A stretch of 64,000 nt of DNA from NCBI GenBank assembly GCA_036407035.1, contig DASXAA010000093.1:1-64000 (forward strand). The letters run 5' to 3'. This document shows positions 22,711 to 30,338 of this stretch, piece after piece (position 1 is the stretch's first letter; every line of letters begins with the position of its first letter). This DNA comes from JACVRW01 sp036407035. Lineage in GTDB: Bacteria > Actinomycetota > Thermoleophilia > Solirubrobacterales > Thermoleophilaceae. The translations under genes were made by a program, and so were the position numbers. The notes under the pieces were generated by a model. It worked only from the letters and a program-made list of their open reading frames with translations. It was not told the origin of the DNA and ran no database searches.

Positions 22711-25700
22711 ATGGCGACCTTGGCCGAGCGGGACTACCTCAGAGCGATCCGCGAGCGCGTCGTCGTCTTCGACGGCGGCATGGGGGCCACCCTCGAGCTC
22801 TTCGACCTGAGCGCCGAGGACTACGGCGGCCTGCCCGGCAAGTGCCACGAGGCGTTGATCCTGCATCGCCCGGACGTGATCGAGGGCGTGCACGAGTCGA
22901 TGCTGGAGGCCGGCGCCGACGTGCTCGAGACCGACACCTTCCAGGCCAGCCGGCTGAAGCTCGAGGAGTGGGGGCTCGGCGAGCACACGCTCGAGATCAA
23001 CCGCCGCGCAGCCGAGATCGCGCGCAGGGCGGCGGGCGACCACCGCTTCGTTGCGGGCTCGATCGGCCCGACCGGCCACCTGCCGGCCTCGGACGACCCC
23101 ACGCTCGGGAGAATCACCTTCCGCGAGCTCGTCGACGTGTTCACGGAGCAGGCCGACGGCCTGGTCGAGGGCGGCTCCGACCTGATCATCGTCGAGACCG
23201 CCCAGGACATCCTCGAGGTCAAGGCAGCGGTGTTCGGCGCGCGCGAGGCGTTCAAGAAAGCGGGCCGATCGCTGCCGATCCAGGTCAGCGTGTCGCTGCT
23301 GCCGCAGGGCGGCAAGATGCTCCTCGGCACCGACATCCAGGCGGTGCTCACCACGCTGGCGGCGCTCGAGGTCGACGCGATCGGGCTCAACTGCTCGACC
23401 GGCCCCGAGGACATGCGCGACGCGATCCGCTACCTCGGCGAGAGCTCGCCGGTGCCGGTGCACTGCATCCCGAACGCGGGTCTGCCGCTGCAGGGGCCGA
23501 ACGGCGAGACGATCTTCCCGGAGGAGCCGGACCCGCTCGCGGAGACGCTGCAGGAGTTCGTCGAGCGCTTCGGCGTGAGCGTGGTCGGCGGCTGCTGCGG
23601 CACGACGCCGGACCACATCCGGGCGATCGTCGACCGAGTCGGCGGCCGTGATGTGCCGCGGCGCCCCGGCGCCGGGATCCCGCTCGTCTCCTCGATGATG
23701 ACCGCCACGCCGCTCGTGCAGGAGCCGCGGCCGACGCTCGTCGGCGAGCGCGTGAACTCGCAGGGCTCGCGCAAGGCGAAGGAGCTGCTGCTGGCGGACG
23801 ACTACGACGGGCTCGTGACGGTCGCCGAGGACCAGGTGCAGGGCGGCGCGCACGTGCTCGACGTGTGCGTGGCGCTGACCGAGCGCCAGGACGAGGCCGA
23901 CCAGATGCGGGAGGTCGTCAAGCGGATCGCGCTGACGCAGCCCGCGCCGATCCAGATCGACTCCACCGAGCCCGACGTGATCCAGGCCGCGCTCGAGCAG
24001 ATCCCCGGCCGCGCGATCGTCAACTCGGTCAACCTCGAGGCGGGCCGCGGCAAGCTCGACGTGGTCGTGCCGCTCGCGCGGGCGCACGGCGCCGGGGTGA
24101 TCGCGCTGACGATCGACGAGGAGGGGATGGCGAAGACGGCCGAGCGCAAGGTCGAGGTCGCCAGCCGGATCGTCGAGCTCGCGTGCGGCGAGCACGGCCT
24201 CGATCGCGAGGCGCTGATCTTCGACGCGCTCACGTTCACCCTGACCACCGGCGACGAGGAATGGAGGCCAAGCGCGATCGAGACGATCGACGGCATCCGC
24301 CGCATCAAGGCCGAGATCCCGGGCGTGAAGACGTCGCTCGGGGTGTCGAACGTGTCGTTCGGCGTCTCGCAGCCGGCGCGCGCGGTGCTCAACTCGGTCT
24401 TCCTCCACCACTGCGTGGAGGCCGGGCTCGACCTCGCGATGGTCAATCCGAACCACATCACTCCGTACGGCGAGATCCCGGACGGCGAGCGCGAGCTCGC
24501 CGACGACCTGGTCTTCAACCGCCGCGACGACGCGCTCGAGCGCTTCATCGCCCACTTCGAGCAGAAGGGCGAGACCGAGGAGGACGCCGCCGCCGACCCG
24601 ACCGAGGGCATGGAGCCGGAGGAGGCGCTCCACTGGCACATCCTGCGCCGGCGGCGCGAGGGCGTGGAGGACTGGATCGACCGCTCGGTCGAGAAGATCG
24701 GCGCCGTGCCGACCCTGAATCAGGTGCTGCTGCCGGCGATGAAGGAGGTCGGCGACAAGTTCGGCGCGGGCGAGCTGATCCTGCCGTTCGTGCTGCAGTC
24801 GGCCGAGGTGATGAAGCGGGCGGTCGCGCAGCTCGAGAACTACCTGGAGAAGATCGAGGGGCACACGAAGGGCAAGGTCGTGATCGCGACGGTCTTCGGC
24901 GACGTGCACGACATCGGCAAGTCCCTCGTCAACACGATCCTCACGAACAACGGCTACACCGTCTACGACCTCGGCAAGCAGGTCCCGATCGACACGATCA
25001 TCAACGCCGCGATCGAGCACGAGGCGGACGCGATCGGGCTGTCGGCGCTGCTCGTGTCGACCTCGAAGCAGATGCCGACCTGCGTGCAGGAGCTGCACGA
25101 GCGAGGGCTCGAGTTCCCCGTCCTGATCGGCGGGGCGGCGATCAACCGCGACTTCGGGCGCCGCATCCTGTATCCGAAGGGCGCCGACTCGGACGAGGTC
25201 TACGAGCCGGGGGTCTTCTACTGCAAGGACGCGTTCCAGGGGCTCGCGACGGTGGACCAGCTGGTGGACTCCGAGGCCCGCGACGGGCTGGTCGAGCGGA
25301 TTCGCGCGGAGGCCAGGGCGCTGCGCGAGAAGCCGGTGGAGGTGGACGACGCCCCGCCCGTGACCGACGCCAGCGTCCGCTCGCCGGCGCGCACCGACAT
25401 GCCGGTCCCCGAGCCGCCGTTCTGGGGCGTGCGCGAGATCGACGTGGACCTCGAGGACGTCTACCCGTACCTCGACCGCCACGTGCTGTTCAAGCTGCAC
25501 TGGGGCGGGCGCGGCGTGAAGGGCGACGAGTGGGAGCGCCTCGTGCGCGATGACTTCCAACCGCGGCTCGAGCGGATGTGGCGCGAGCAGGACTACCTGC
25601 GCCCGCGCGCGCGGGTCGGGTACTTCCCGTGCAACGCGGACGGCAACGAACTGGTGATCTTCGACCCGGCCGACCCGTCGCGCGAGATCGAGCGGCTCGT

Positions 25701-26289
25701 GTTCCCGCGCCAGCCGCGGCACGACCGCATCTGCCTGGCGGACTTCTTCCGGCCCCTGGACTCGGGCGAGCGCGACGTGGTGGCGCTGCAGGGCGTGACG
25801 GCCGGCCCCGAGGTGACCGAGCTGATCGAGCGCCTTGAGCGCGAGGGCGAGTTCGCGGAGCAGCTCTTCACGCACGGGCTCGGCGTGCAGGCGGCAGAGG
25901 GGATGGCCGAGTGGATGCACTCGGAGGTGCGCCGCGGGCTCGGGATCGACCTCGACCAGGGCCGCAGGTACTCGTGGGGCTACCCGGCGTGCCCGGACCA
26001 GTCGGAGCACGAGAAGGTGTGGCGGCTGCTCGACCTCGAGCAGATCGGGATGACGCTGTCCGGCGGCTACGCCGTCATGCCCGAGCAGTCGACGGTCGCC
26101 GTGATCGCCCACCACCCGCAGGCCGTGTACTTCGGGATGAAGTCCGGGTTCATCCCGAAGGACAAGAAGCCCGACGAGCTGATCGCCGGAACCGAGCGCG
26201 GCGGCGAGCTACCGCCCGAGGCCGAGCCCGGAGAGGGCACGGTGGAGGCGGAGGGCGAAGAGCGGGCGCGGGACGGAGTGCCGGCGTAG
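22711..26289 (+). CDS. metH: Cobalamin-dependent methionine synthase
   Basis: A 1192-residue full-length MetH that transfers a methyl group from methyltetrahydrofolate to homocysteine through cobalamin. Domains in order: homocysteine-binding barrel with zinc ligands C228, C295 and C296 (LNCSTGP, GGCCGTTPDHI); pterin-binding domain (VGERVNSQGSRKAKELL); B12 cap; B12 Rossmann domain with the cobalt-ligand motif GDVHDIG, His733; and the AdoMet reactivation domain (SWGYPACPDQSEHEK). All four modules are present and ungapped. The ATG at 22711 is preceded by AAGG at suitable spacing and by a 26-bp palindrome. No cobalamin or SAM riboswitch fits into the 47-base upstream gap. Confidence 0.97.
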   Translation: MATLAERDYLRAIRERVVVFDGGMGATLELFDLSAEDYGGLPGKCHEALILHRPDVIEGVHESMLEAGADVLETDTFQASRLKLEEWGLGEHTLEINRRAAEIARRAAGDHRFVAGSIGPTGHLPASDDPTLGRITFRELVDVFTEQADGLVEGGSDLIIVETAQDILEVKAAVFGAREAFKKAGRSLPIQVSVSLLPQGGKMLLGTDIQAVLTTLAALEVDAIGLNCSTGPEDMRDAIRYLGESSPVPVHCIPNAGLPLQGPNGETIFPEEPDPLAETLQEFVERFGVSVVGGCCGTTPDHIRAIVDRVGGRDVPRRPGAGIPLVSSMMTATPLVQEPRPTLVGERVNSQGSRKAKELLLADDYDGLVTVAEDQVQGGAHVLDVCVALTERQDEADQMREVVKRIALTQPAPIQIDSTEPDVIQAALEQIPGRAIVNSVNLEAGRGKLDVVVPLARAHGAGVIALTIDEEGMAKTAERKVEVASRIVELACGEHGLDREALIFDALTFTLTTGDEEWRPSAIETIDGIRRIKAEIPGVKTSLGVSNVSFGVSQPARAVLNSVFLHHCVEAGLDLAMVNPNHITPYGEIPDGERELADDLVFNRRDDALERFIAHFEQKGETEEDAAADPTEGMEPEEALHWHILRRRREGVEDWIDRSVEKIGAVPTLNQVLLPAMKEVGDKFGAGELILPFVLQSAEVMKRAVAQLENYLEKIEGHTKGKVVIATVFGDVHDIGKSLVNTILTNNGYTVYDLGKQVPIDTIINAAIEHEADAIGLSALLVSTSKQMPTCVQELHERGLEFPVLIGGAAINRDFGRRILYPKGADSDEVYEPGVFYCKDAFQGLATVDQLVDSEARDGLVERIRAEARALREKPVEVDDAPPVTDASVRSPARTDMPVPEPPFWGVREIDVDLEDVYPYLDRHVLFKLHWGGRGVKGDEWERLVRDDFQPRLERMWREQDYLRPRARVGYFPCNADGNELVIFDPADPSREIERLVFPRQPRHDRICLADFFRPLDSGERDVVALQGVTAGPEVTELIERLEREGEFAEQLFTHGLGVQAAEGMAEWMHSEVRRGLGIDLDQGRRYSWGYPACPDQSEHEKVWRLLDLEQIGMTLSGGYAVMPEQSTVAVIAHHPQAVYFGMKSGFIPKDKKPDELIAGTERGGELPPEAEPGEGTVEAEGEERARDGVPA

Positions 26290-26363
26290 GGCGCGCGCGG
26301 CGGCGAACCGGCGGTGCGCCGGAAACGCGGCCGCCGGCCGGAAACGCGGGCGCCGGCGGTCCA

Positions 26364-26402
26364 GTGTCGAGTTTGTCGGGCTGAGGCCGACAAAGTCGAC
26401 AC
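26364..26402. repeat. Long hairpin element copy A
   Basis: A 16-position stem (15 paired) formed by GTGTCGAGTTTGTCGG and CCGACAAAGTCGACAC with a 7-base loop, then TCGAT. A similar element with the same outer arms lies at 26866-26904. Just upstream, two 13-bp direct repeats GCCGGAAACGCGG occur at 26318 and 26337. It may also terminate metH. Confidence 0.7.
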
Positions 26403-26418
26403 TCGATACGGACAGGCC

Positions 26419-26877
26419 ATGGCCCGGATGGTTCGGATGGGAGCGCGGGCGCGGGTCGCGGCGGACCAGACTCCGATGGGCCGCTCGACCCTGCTCGTCG
26501 TCACCCGCGACGAGGGCGGGCGCGAGACGGAGCGAGAGGTCCCACAGCCCGACCCGCTCGTGATCGACATCGTCCACTTCGTCGACCTCGACGACGGGCG
26601 CCGGATCACGACGGAGGAGTTCGGCGACATCTCGCTCGATCTCGGCGGGCCGTGCGACGAGACGCTGCTGAGGTACGAGGTTCGCGAGGCCATCTTCGGG
26701 GAGGAGATGCGCGAGATCCCTGAGTTCGCGGCAGGGCCGCGCTGGGAGGACATGATCGAAGCGCTGCACCGCGCCGGAGTCGAGACGGACGAGTCCGCTC
26801 TCGCAGCCCTACCGTTCGTCGTGCAGCTCGACGAACAGCTCGTTGCCCGGGCCGCTGAGGGTCGATTGTCGAGTTAG
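26419..26877 (+). CDS. Hypothetical protein between two hairpin elements
   Basis: A protein of about 152 residues of unknown family. It begins MARMVRMGARARVAADQT, has two strands around STLLVVTRDEGGRETEREV and PLVIDIVHFVDLDDGRRIT, and ends in an acidic helical region (EEMREIPEFAAGPRWEDMIE). No signal peptide or membrane span. Its start lies 12 bases after hairpin copy A's conserved TCGAT, and its TAG stop falls inside hairpin copy B, so the gene is exactly bracketed by the repeated element. Start choice is uncertain, as upstream in-frame codons read through the hairpin. Confidence 0.6.
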   Translation: MARMVRMGARARVAADQTPMGRSTLLVVTRDEGGRETEREVPQPDPLVIDIVHFVDLDDGRRITTEEFGDISLDLGGPCDETLLRYEVREAIFGEEMREIPEFAAGPRWEDMIEALHRAGVETDESALAALPFVVQLDEQLVARAAEGRLSS

Positions 26878-26904
26878 TCCCCGCCACGGGGACGGAGTCG
26901 ACAC
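26866..26904. repeat. Long hairpin element copy B
   Basis: Outer arms TGTCGA / TCGACA and inner arms GTCCCC / GGGGAC flank a short loop, followed by ACTCGAT. Outer arms and the trailing CACTCGAT match copy A, while the inner stem differs with compensating changes. It contains the stop codon of the bracketed gene. Confidence 0.65.
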
Positions 26905-26934
26905 TCGATGCCGGGAACGCCTCGCGCGGCTCGC

Positions 26935-26940
26935 TACAGT
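26935..26940 (+). promoter_or_regulatory. Candidate -10 box (TACAGT)
   Basis: TACAGT ends 10 bases before an in-frame TTG at 26951, which was therefore taken as the start of the hydrolase gene. Confidence 0.4.
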
Positions 26941-26950
26941 CCCGCCCGAC

Positions 26951-27937
26951 TTGAGGGCGCCTTCGTCAGATCGTCGCTTGCCCCGGCGCGCCGTGCCCGC
27001 GCTCCTCGCGGCCATGTTTGCGGCCGTCCTCGCCTGGCCCGCCGCGGCGCCCGCGCAGCAGGCGGGCGGTGCCCGCTACGGCGTCGGCATGCGCACCTTC
27101 AAGTTCGTCGACAAGAGCCGGCGGACGGATCCGAACCTCAGCTACAAGGGCGCCCGCAGCCGCACCCTGCGGACGCTCGTGCTCTACCCGACGGCAGGCG
27201 ACCCGGGTGGGCCCGCCGTCAAGAACGCGCGGCCGCTCCGGCGTCGCGCCGGCCAGCGCTTCCCGCTCGTCGTCTTCGCGCACGGCTTCGGCGCCAGCGG
27301 CCCGACCTACCGGCCGGTGATCGAGCCGTACGTCCGTGCCGGGTACGTGGTCGCCGCGCCGACGTTCCCGCTCTCGAGCCAGGGGGCGCCCGGCGGCCCG
27401 CCCGTCCTCACCGACTACGTGAACCAGCCCGGCGACGTCAGCTACGTGATCACCCGAATGCTGCGCCTCTCGCGCGGCAAGGGGTTCCTGACGAGGACCG
27501 TCAACCGCCACGAGATCGGGGCGATGGGGCATTCCCTCGGCGCGGTCACGACGCTCGGCCTCGTCGCCAACAGCTGCTGCCGCGACCCGCGCGTGGACGC
27601 CGCGTCGGCCTGGTCCGGGCTCGAGGTCCCCTTCCCGAAGGGCCGCTTCTTCTCGCGCAAGGCGCCACCGCTCCTGTTCGTCCACGGCGACAGCGACCAG
27701 ACGGTGATGCTCTCCGGCGGCCGCAAGGCGTACGAAGACGCGCCGGCGCCGAAGGCGCTGCTGACGATGATCGGCGGGGGACACGTCTTCTTCTTCGCCC
27801 CGTGGGCCGACCCGTTCACCCGCACCGTCACGGACTTCCTGGACGGCTACCTGAAGCACTCCGCGGCCGCCCGGCAGCGCATAGCGACCGACGGCAACCT
27901 GGCCGGCGTCGCGTCCGTCACCGAGCAGCTCCGCTAG
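26951..27937 (+). CDS. Secreted alpha/beta hydrolase (PAF-acetylhydrolase/chlorophyllase-like)
   Basis: A 328-residue alpha/beta hydrolase with an N-terminal signal peptide (basic RRLPRR, hydrophobic core around LLAAMFAAVLAWP, cleavage near APA-QQ). The fold is marked by LVVFAHGFGASGPTY (oxyanion strand), nucleophile elbow GHSLG, HGDSDQTV with the acid residue, and GGGHVFF with the catalytic histidine. An ester substrate is expected, but specificity is unknown. TTG at 26951 is preferred because of the TACAGT box 10 bases upstream. TTG at 26978 is the other reasonable start. A TCC-C pair (NSCCRD) lies after the elbow. Confidence 0.82.
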   Translation: MRAPSSDRRLPRRAVPALLAAMFAAVLAWPAAAPAQQAGGARYGVGMRTFKFVDKSRRTDPNLSYKGARSRTLRTLVLYPTAGDPGGPAVKNARPLRRRAGQRFPLVVFAHGFGASGPTYRPVIEPYVRAGYVVAAPTFPLSSQGAPGGPPVLTDYVNQPGDVSYVITRMLRLSRGKGFLTRTVNRHEIGAMGHSLGAVTTLGLVANSCCRDPRVDAASAWSGLEVPFPKGRFFSRKAPPLLFVHGDSDQTVMLSGGRKAYEDAPAPKALLTMIGGGHVFFFAPWADPFTRTVTDFLDGYLKHSAAARQRIATDGNLAGVASVTEQLR

Positions 27938-27947
27938 CGCGCCCGCG

Positions 27948-28391
27948 TCAGTGCGAGTGGTGGTGCTGGTGCACCACCGCGTGCCCCTTGCCGCGCGCGA
28001 TCAGCCACCGATTGACCGGCACCGCGGCGACGAACGCCACCGCCAGCGAAAACGCCAGGCTGCCCCAGAACAGGGCCGAGTCGAGGCCGGCGTCGATCGC
28101 GCCGGGCACCAGGAGGATGACCGCGTTGTCGACGATCTCCATCACGAGGATCGAGAACGTGTCCGACGCGAGCGCCAGCGGGACCACCGCCGCGAACGCC
28201 AGCCCGCTGCGGAGCAGCGGGATGCTGGTCAGCGTGTAGCCGAAGAGGAAGGCGAGCGCCACGGACAGGGCGACCGTCGGCCAGTTGCCCCAGTCGAGCG
28301 CGGTGCCGATCACCATGCCGAGCACCTCGCCGATGGCGCAGCCGGTCAGGCAGTGGAGGGTGGCGCTGACGGCCAGCCGGTTCAGGCTCAT
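27948..28391 (-). CDS. DUF4396-family membrane protein
   Basis: A 147-residue polytopic membrane protein with about four spans and the family signature HCLTGCAIGEVLGMVIG near the N-terminus, including two cysteines and a histidine that could bind metal. The C-terminus is histidine-rich (HAVVHQHHHSH), again suggesting metal binding. The biochemical role is not established. Its promoter holds a CsoR/copper-type palindrome, so a link to copper homeostasis is inferred. The ATG at 28391 has TATGGT 6 bases upstream and no Shine-Dalgarno. It is convergent with the hydrolase gene, 10 bases apart. Confidence 0.85.
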   Translation of the reverse strand: MSLNRLAVSATLHCLTGCAIGEVLGMVIGTALDWGNWPTVALSVALAFLFGYTLTSIPLLRSGLAFAAVVPLALASDTFSILVMEIVDNAVILLVPGAIDAGLDSALFWGSLAFSLAVAFVAAVPVNRWLIARGKGHAVVHQHHHSH

Positions 28392-28397
28392 GCCTGG

Positions 28398-28424
28398 ACC
28401 ATATCAGGTACCCCTAGGGGGTAT
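28398..28424 (-). promoter_or_regulatory. CsoR-like operator plus -10 box of the DUF4396 gene
   Basis: On the minus strand ATACCCCCTAGGGGTAC (28408-28424) is a G/C-tract palindrome of the type bound by CsoR/RcnR-family metal sensors. It is followed by TATGGT (28398-28403), which ends 6 bases before the ATG. The operator occupies the -35/-10 spacer, so repression relieved by Cu(I) is the likely logic. Confidence 0.65.
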
Positions 28425-28569
28425 CACAGAGAACTCGACCAAAGGGCGAAACCGGCCGGCGGAATCTTCGACATCTGGCTAAAGACCCGCTCGACGTGCG
28501 GTCCTAACTTGGCGGCTACCGCTGATCCGAGCCGCGTGCCGCGGTTCCAGAAGAGGAGGAAGCCGCCCG

Positions 28570-29958
28570 ATGGACGGACCAACGCTCGACGACACGATCT
28601 CGAGCCTCAACACGACCTGGGTGATCGTCGCGGCCGTGCTCGTGATGTTCATGCAGGCCGGGTTCCTGTTCCTCGAGGTCGGGTTCTCGCGCTCGAAGAA
28701 CGCGGGGCTCGGCGTTGTGAAGATCCTGACCAACTTCTCGATCGCGTCGATCGCGTACTGGGCCGTCGGCTTCGCCCTCGCGTTCGGCGGCGCGGGTGAG
28801 ATCGCCGGCACCAACGGCTTCTTCCTCGACGTGAGCTCCGTCCCGGCCGACGCCGCGACGCAGTTCCCGCTGCTGGACATCGCCGGCATCAGCCCGGCGG
28901 CGCTCCTGTTCTTCCAGTTCGTGTTCTGCGCCGTCTCGCTGTCGATCGTCTGGGGCACGACGCTCGAGCGCATCAAGTTCAGCGCCTACGTCATCTACGC
29001 GGTGATCTTCTCCGCGCTGATCTATCCGGTGATCAGCCACTGGATCTTCGGCGGCGGCTGGCTCCAGGTGAACATCGGCATGCAGGACTTCGCCGGCTCG
29101 ACGGTGGTCCACCTGATCGGCGCCACCGGCGGGCTCGCGGCGCTGCTGCTGCTCGGCCCGCGCCGCGGCAAGTACGACGCCAACGGCAAGCCGCGCGCGA
29201 TCCCCGGCCACTCGATGCCGCTCGTCGGCCTCGGCGTGCTGATCCTGTGGCTCGGCTGGTTCGGCTTCAACCCGGGCTCGACGCTCGGCGCGATGGGCAA
29301 CCGCTTCGCCGAGATCGTGCTCGTCACGAACCTCGCGGCCGCGGCGGGTGTGCTCGCCGCGCTCGGCGTGATGTACATGCGGACGAAGACCTACGACGTC
29401 GGCATGGCCGGCAACGGCGCGATCGCCGGCCTCGTCGCGATCACTGCGCCCTCGGGCTACGTCGAGTTCTGGGCGGCGCCGATCATCGGCGCGGTCGCGG
29501 GCGTGATCGTCGTCTACGGCGTGGTGCTGATCGAGAGGGTGCTCGACGACCCCGTGGGCGCGCTCTCCGCGCACGGCCTCGCGGGCGTGTGGGGCACGCT
29601 CGCGTGCGGCCTGTTCACGGCGCCGCGACTCGCGGAGCTGAACGGCGTCGGCGAGGGCGGGCTCTGGTACACGGGCAGCTTCGCGCAGCTGGGCGACCAG
29701 GCGCTCGGCGTGATCGTCGCGTTCGCGTGCGTGTTCGCCGTCTCCTACGCCGTGTTCTACGTCATCAGGGCGACCATCGGCCTGCGCGTGTCGGCCGAGG
29801 ACGAGGACGCCGGCCTCGACATCTCCGAGACCGGCATGTACGGGTACCCGGAGCTGTTCATCCCGGCGCCCGAGATGGGTGGCTCGCAGGTCGCCGTTCC
29901 CCCGCGGCCGCCGGCACCTGCCGCCGCCACCACGATCACCGGGGAGGCACCGGCATGA
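28570..29958 (+). CDS. amt: Ammonium transporter
   Basis: A 462-residue Amt/Rh-family ammonium channel with eleven predicted spans. The twin pore histidines are visible as H181 (STVVHLIGATGG) and H335 (SAHGLAGVWGTL). The region ARSKNAGLG-type loop appears here as FSRSKNAGLGVVKI. It moves ammonium across the cytoplasmic membrane and is normally blocked by a PII protein when nitrogen is plentiful. The PII gene follows with an ATGA overlap. A strong GAGGAGGAAG Shine-Dalgarno precedes the ATG. The C-terminal cytoplasmic tail is Pro/Ala-rich. Confidence 0.96.
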   Translation: MDGPTLDDTISSLNTTWVIVAAVLVMFMQAGFLFLEVGFSRSKNAGLGVVKILTNFSIASIAYWAVGFALAFGGAGEIAGTNGFFLDVSSVPADAATQFPLLDIAGISPAALLFFQFVFCAVSLSIVWGTTLERIKFSAYVIYAVIFSALIYPVISHWIFGGGWLQVNIGMQDFAGSTVVHLIGATGGLAALLLLGPRRGKYDANGKPRAIPGHSMPLVGLGVLILWLGWFGFNPGSTLGAMGNRFAEIVLVTNLAAAAGVLAALGVMYMRTKTYDVGMAGNGAIAGLVAITAPSGYVEFWAAPIIGAVAGVIVVYGVVLIERVLDDPVGALSAHGLAGVWGTLACGLFTAPRLAELNGVGEGGLWYTGSFAQLGDQALGVIVAFACVFAVSYAVFYVIRATIGLRVSAEDEDAGLDISETGMYGYPELFIPAPEMGGSQVAVPPRPPAPAAATTITGEAPA

Positions 29959-30338
29959 AGATGGTCGTCGCGTACATCCGCCACGAGGCCTTCGAGCCGA
30001 TCCGCGAGGACCTGCTCGAGGCCGGCTTCCCGAGCATCTCGATCACCGAGGTGAAGGGCTCGGGCAGGCAGAAGGCGATCACGGAGCACTACCGCGGCTC
30101 GTCGCTCACGGTCCACCTGCGGCCGAAGCTGAAGATCGAGTGCGTGGTCGAGTCGAAGGACGTCGGCCTGATCAAGGACGTGATCCTGCGGCACGCCCGC
30201 ACCGGCAACGTCGGCGACGGGAAGCTCTTCGTCCTGCCGGTCGAGGACGCCGTGCGCATCCGGACCGGCGAGGAGGGCGAGGCCGTGCTCCAGTCCCACG
30301 ATCACGAGGAGGTGTCCGCAAATGGCGATCGCCCCTGA
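29955..30338 (+). CDS. glnK: PII nitrogen regulatory protein lacking Tyr51
   Basis: A 127-residue PII-family protein that numbers exactly with E. coli GlnB. The C-terminal signature is TGNVGDGKLFVLPVEDAV followed by RIRTGEEG. The T-loop reads RQKAITEHYRGSSLTV: Y46 is kept, but Y51, the uridylylation or adenylylation site, is leucine. Ser49, the site phosphorylated in cyanobacterial PII, is present. PII trimers sense ATP/ADP and 2-oxoglutarate and gate Amt. Coupled to amt by ATGA, and its end overlaps the glnA start by 17 bases. It carries a C-terminal extension of about 15 residues. Confidence 0.95.
   Translation: MKMVVAYIRHEAFEPIREDLLEAGFPSISITEVKGSGRQKAITEHYRGSSLTVHLRPKLKIECVVESKDVGLIKDVILRHARTGNVGDGKLFVLPVEDAVRIRTGEEGEAVLQSHDHEEVSANGDRP

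Noticed and set aside
22684..26115. A very long open frame antisense to metH, and similar ones opposite the WD40 protein (7284-9203) and the MMPL gene (60751-63660)
   Set aside because: Their translations are Arg/His/Val-rich low-complexity mirror images typical of the opposite strand of high-GC genes. The sense frames have clear domains.
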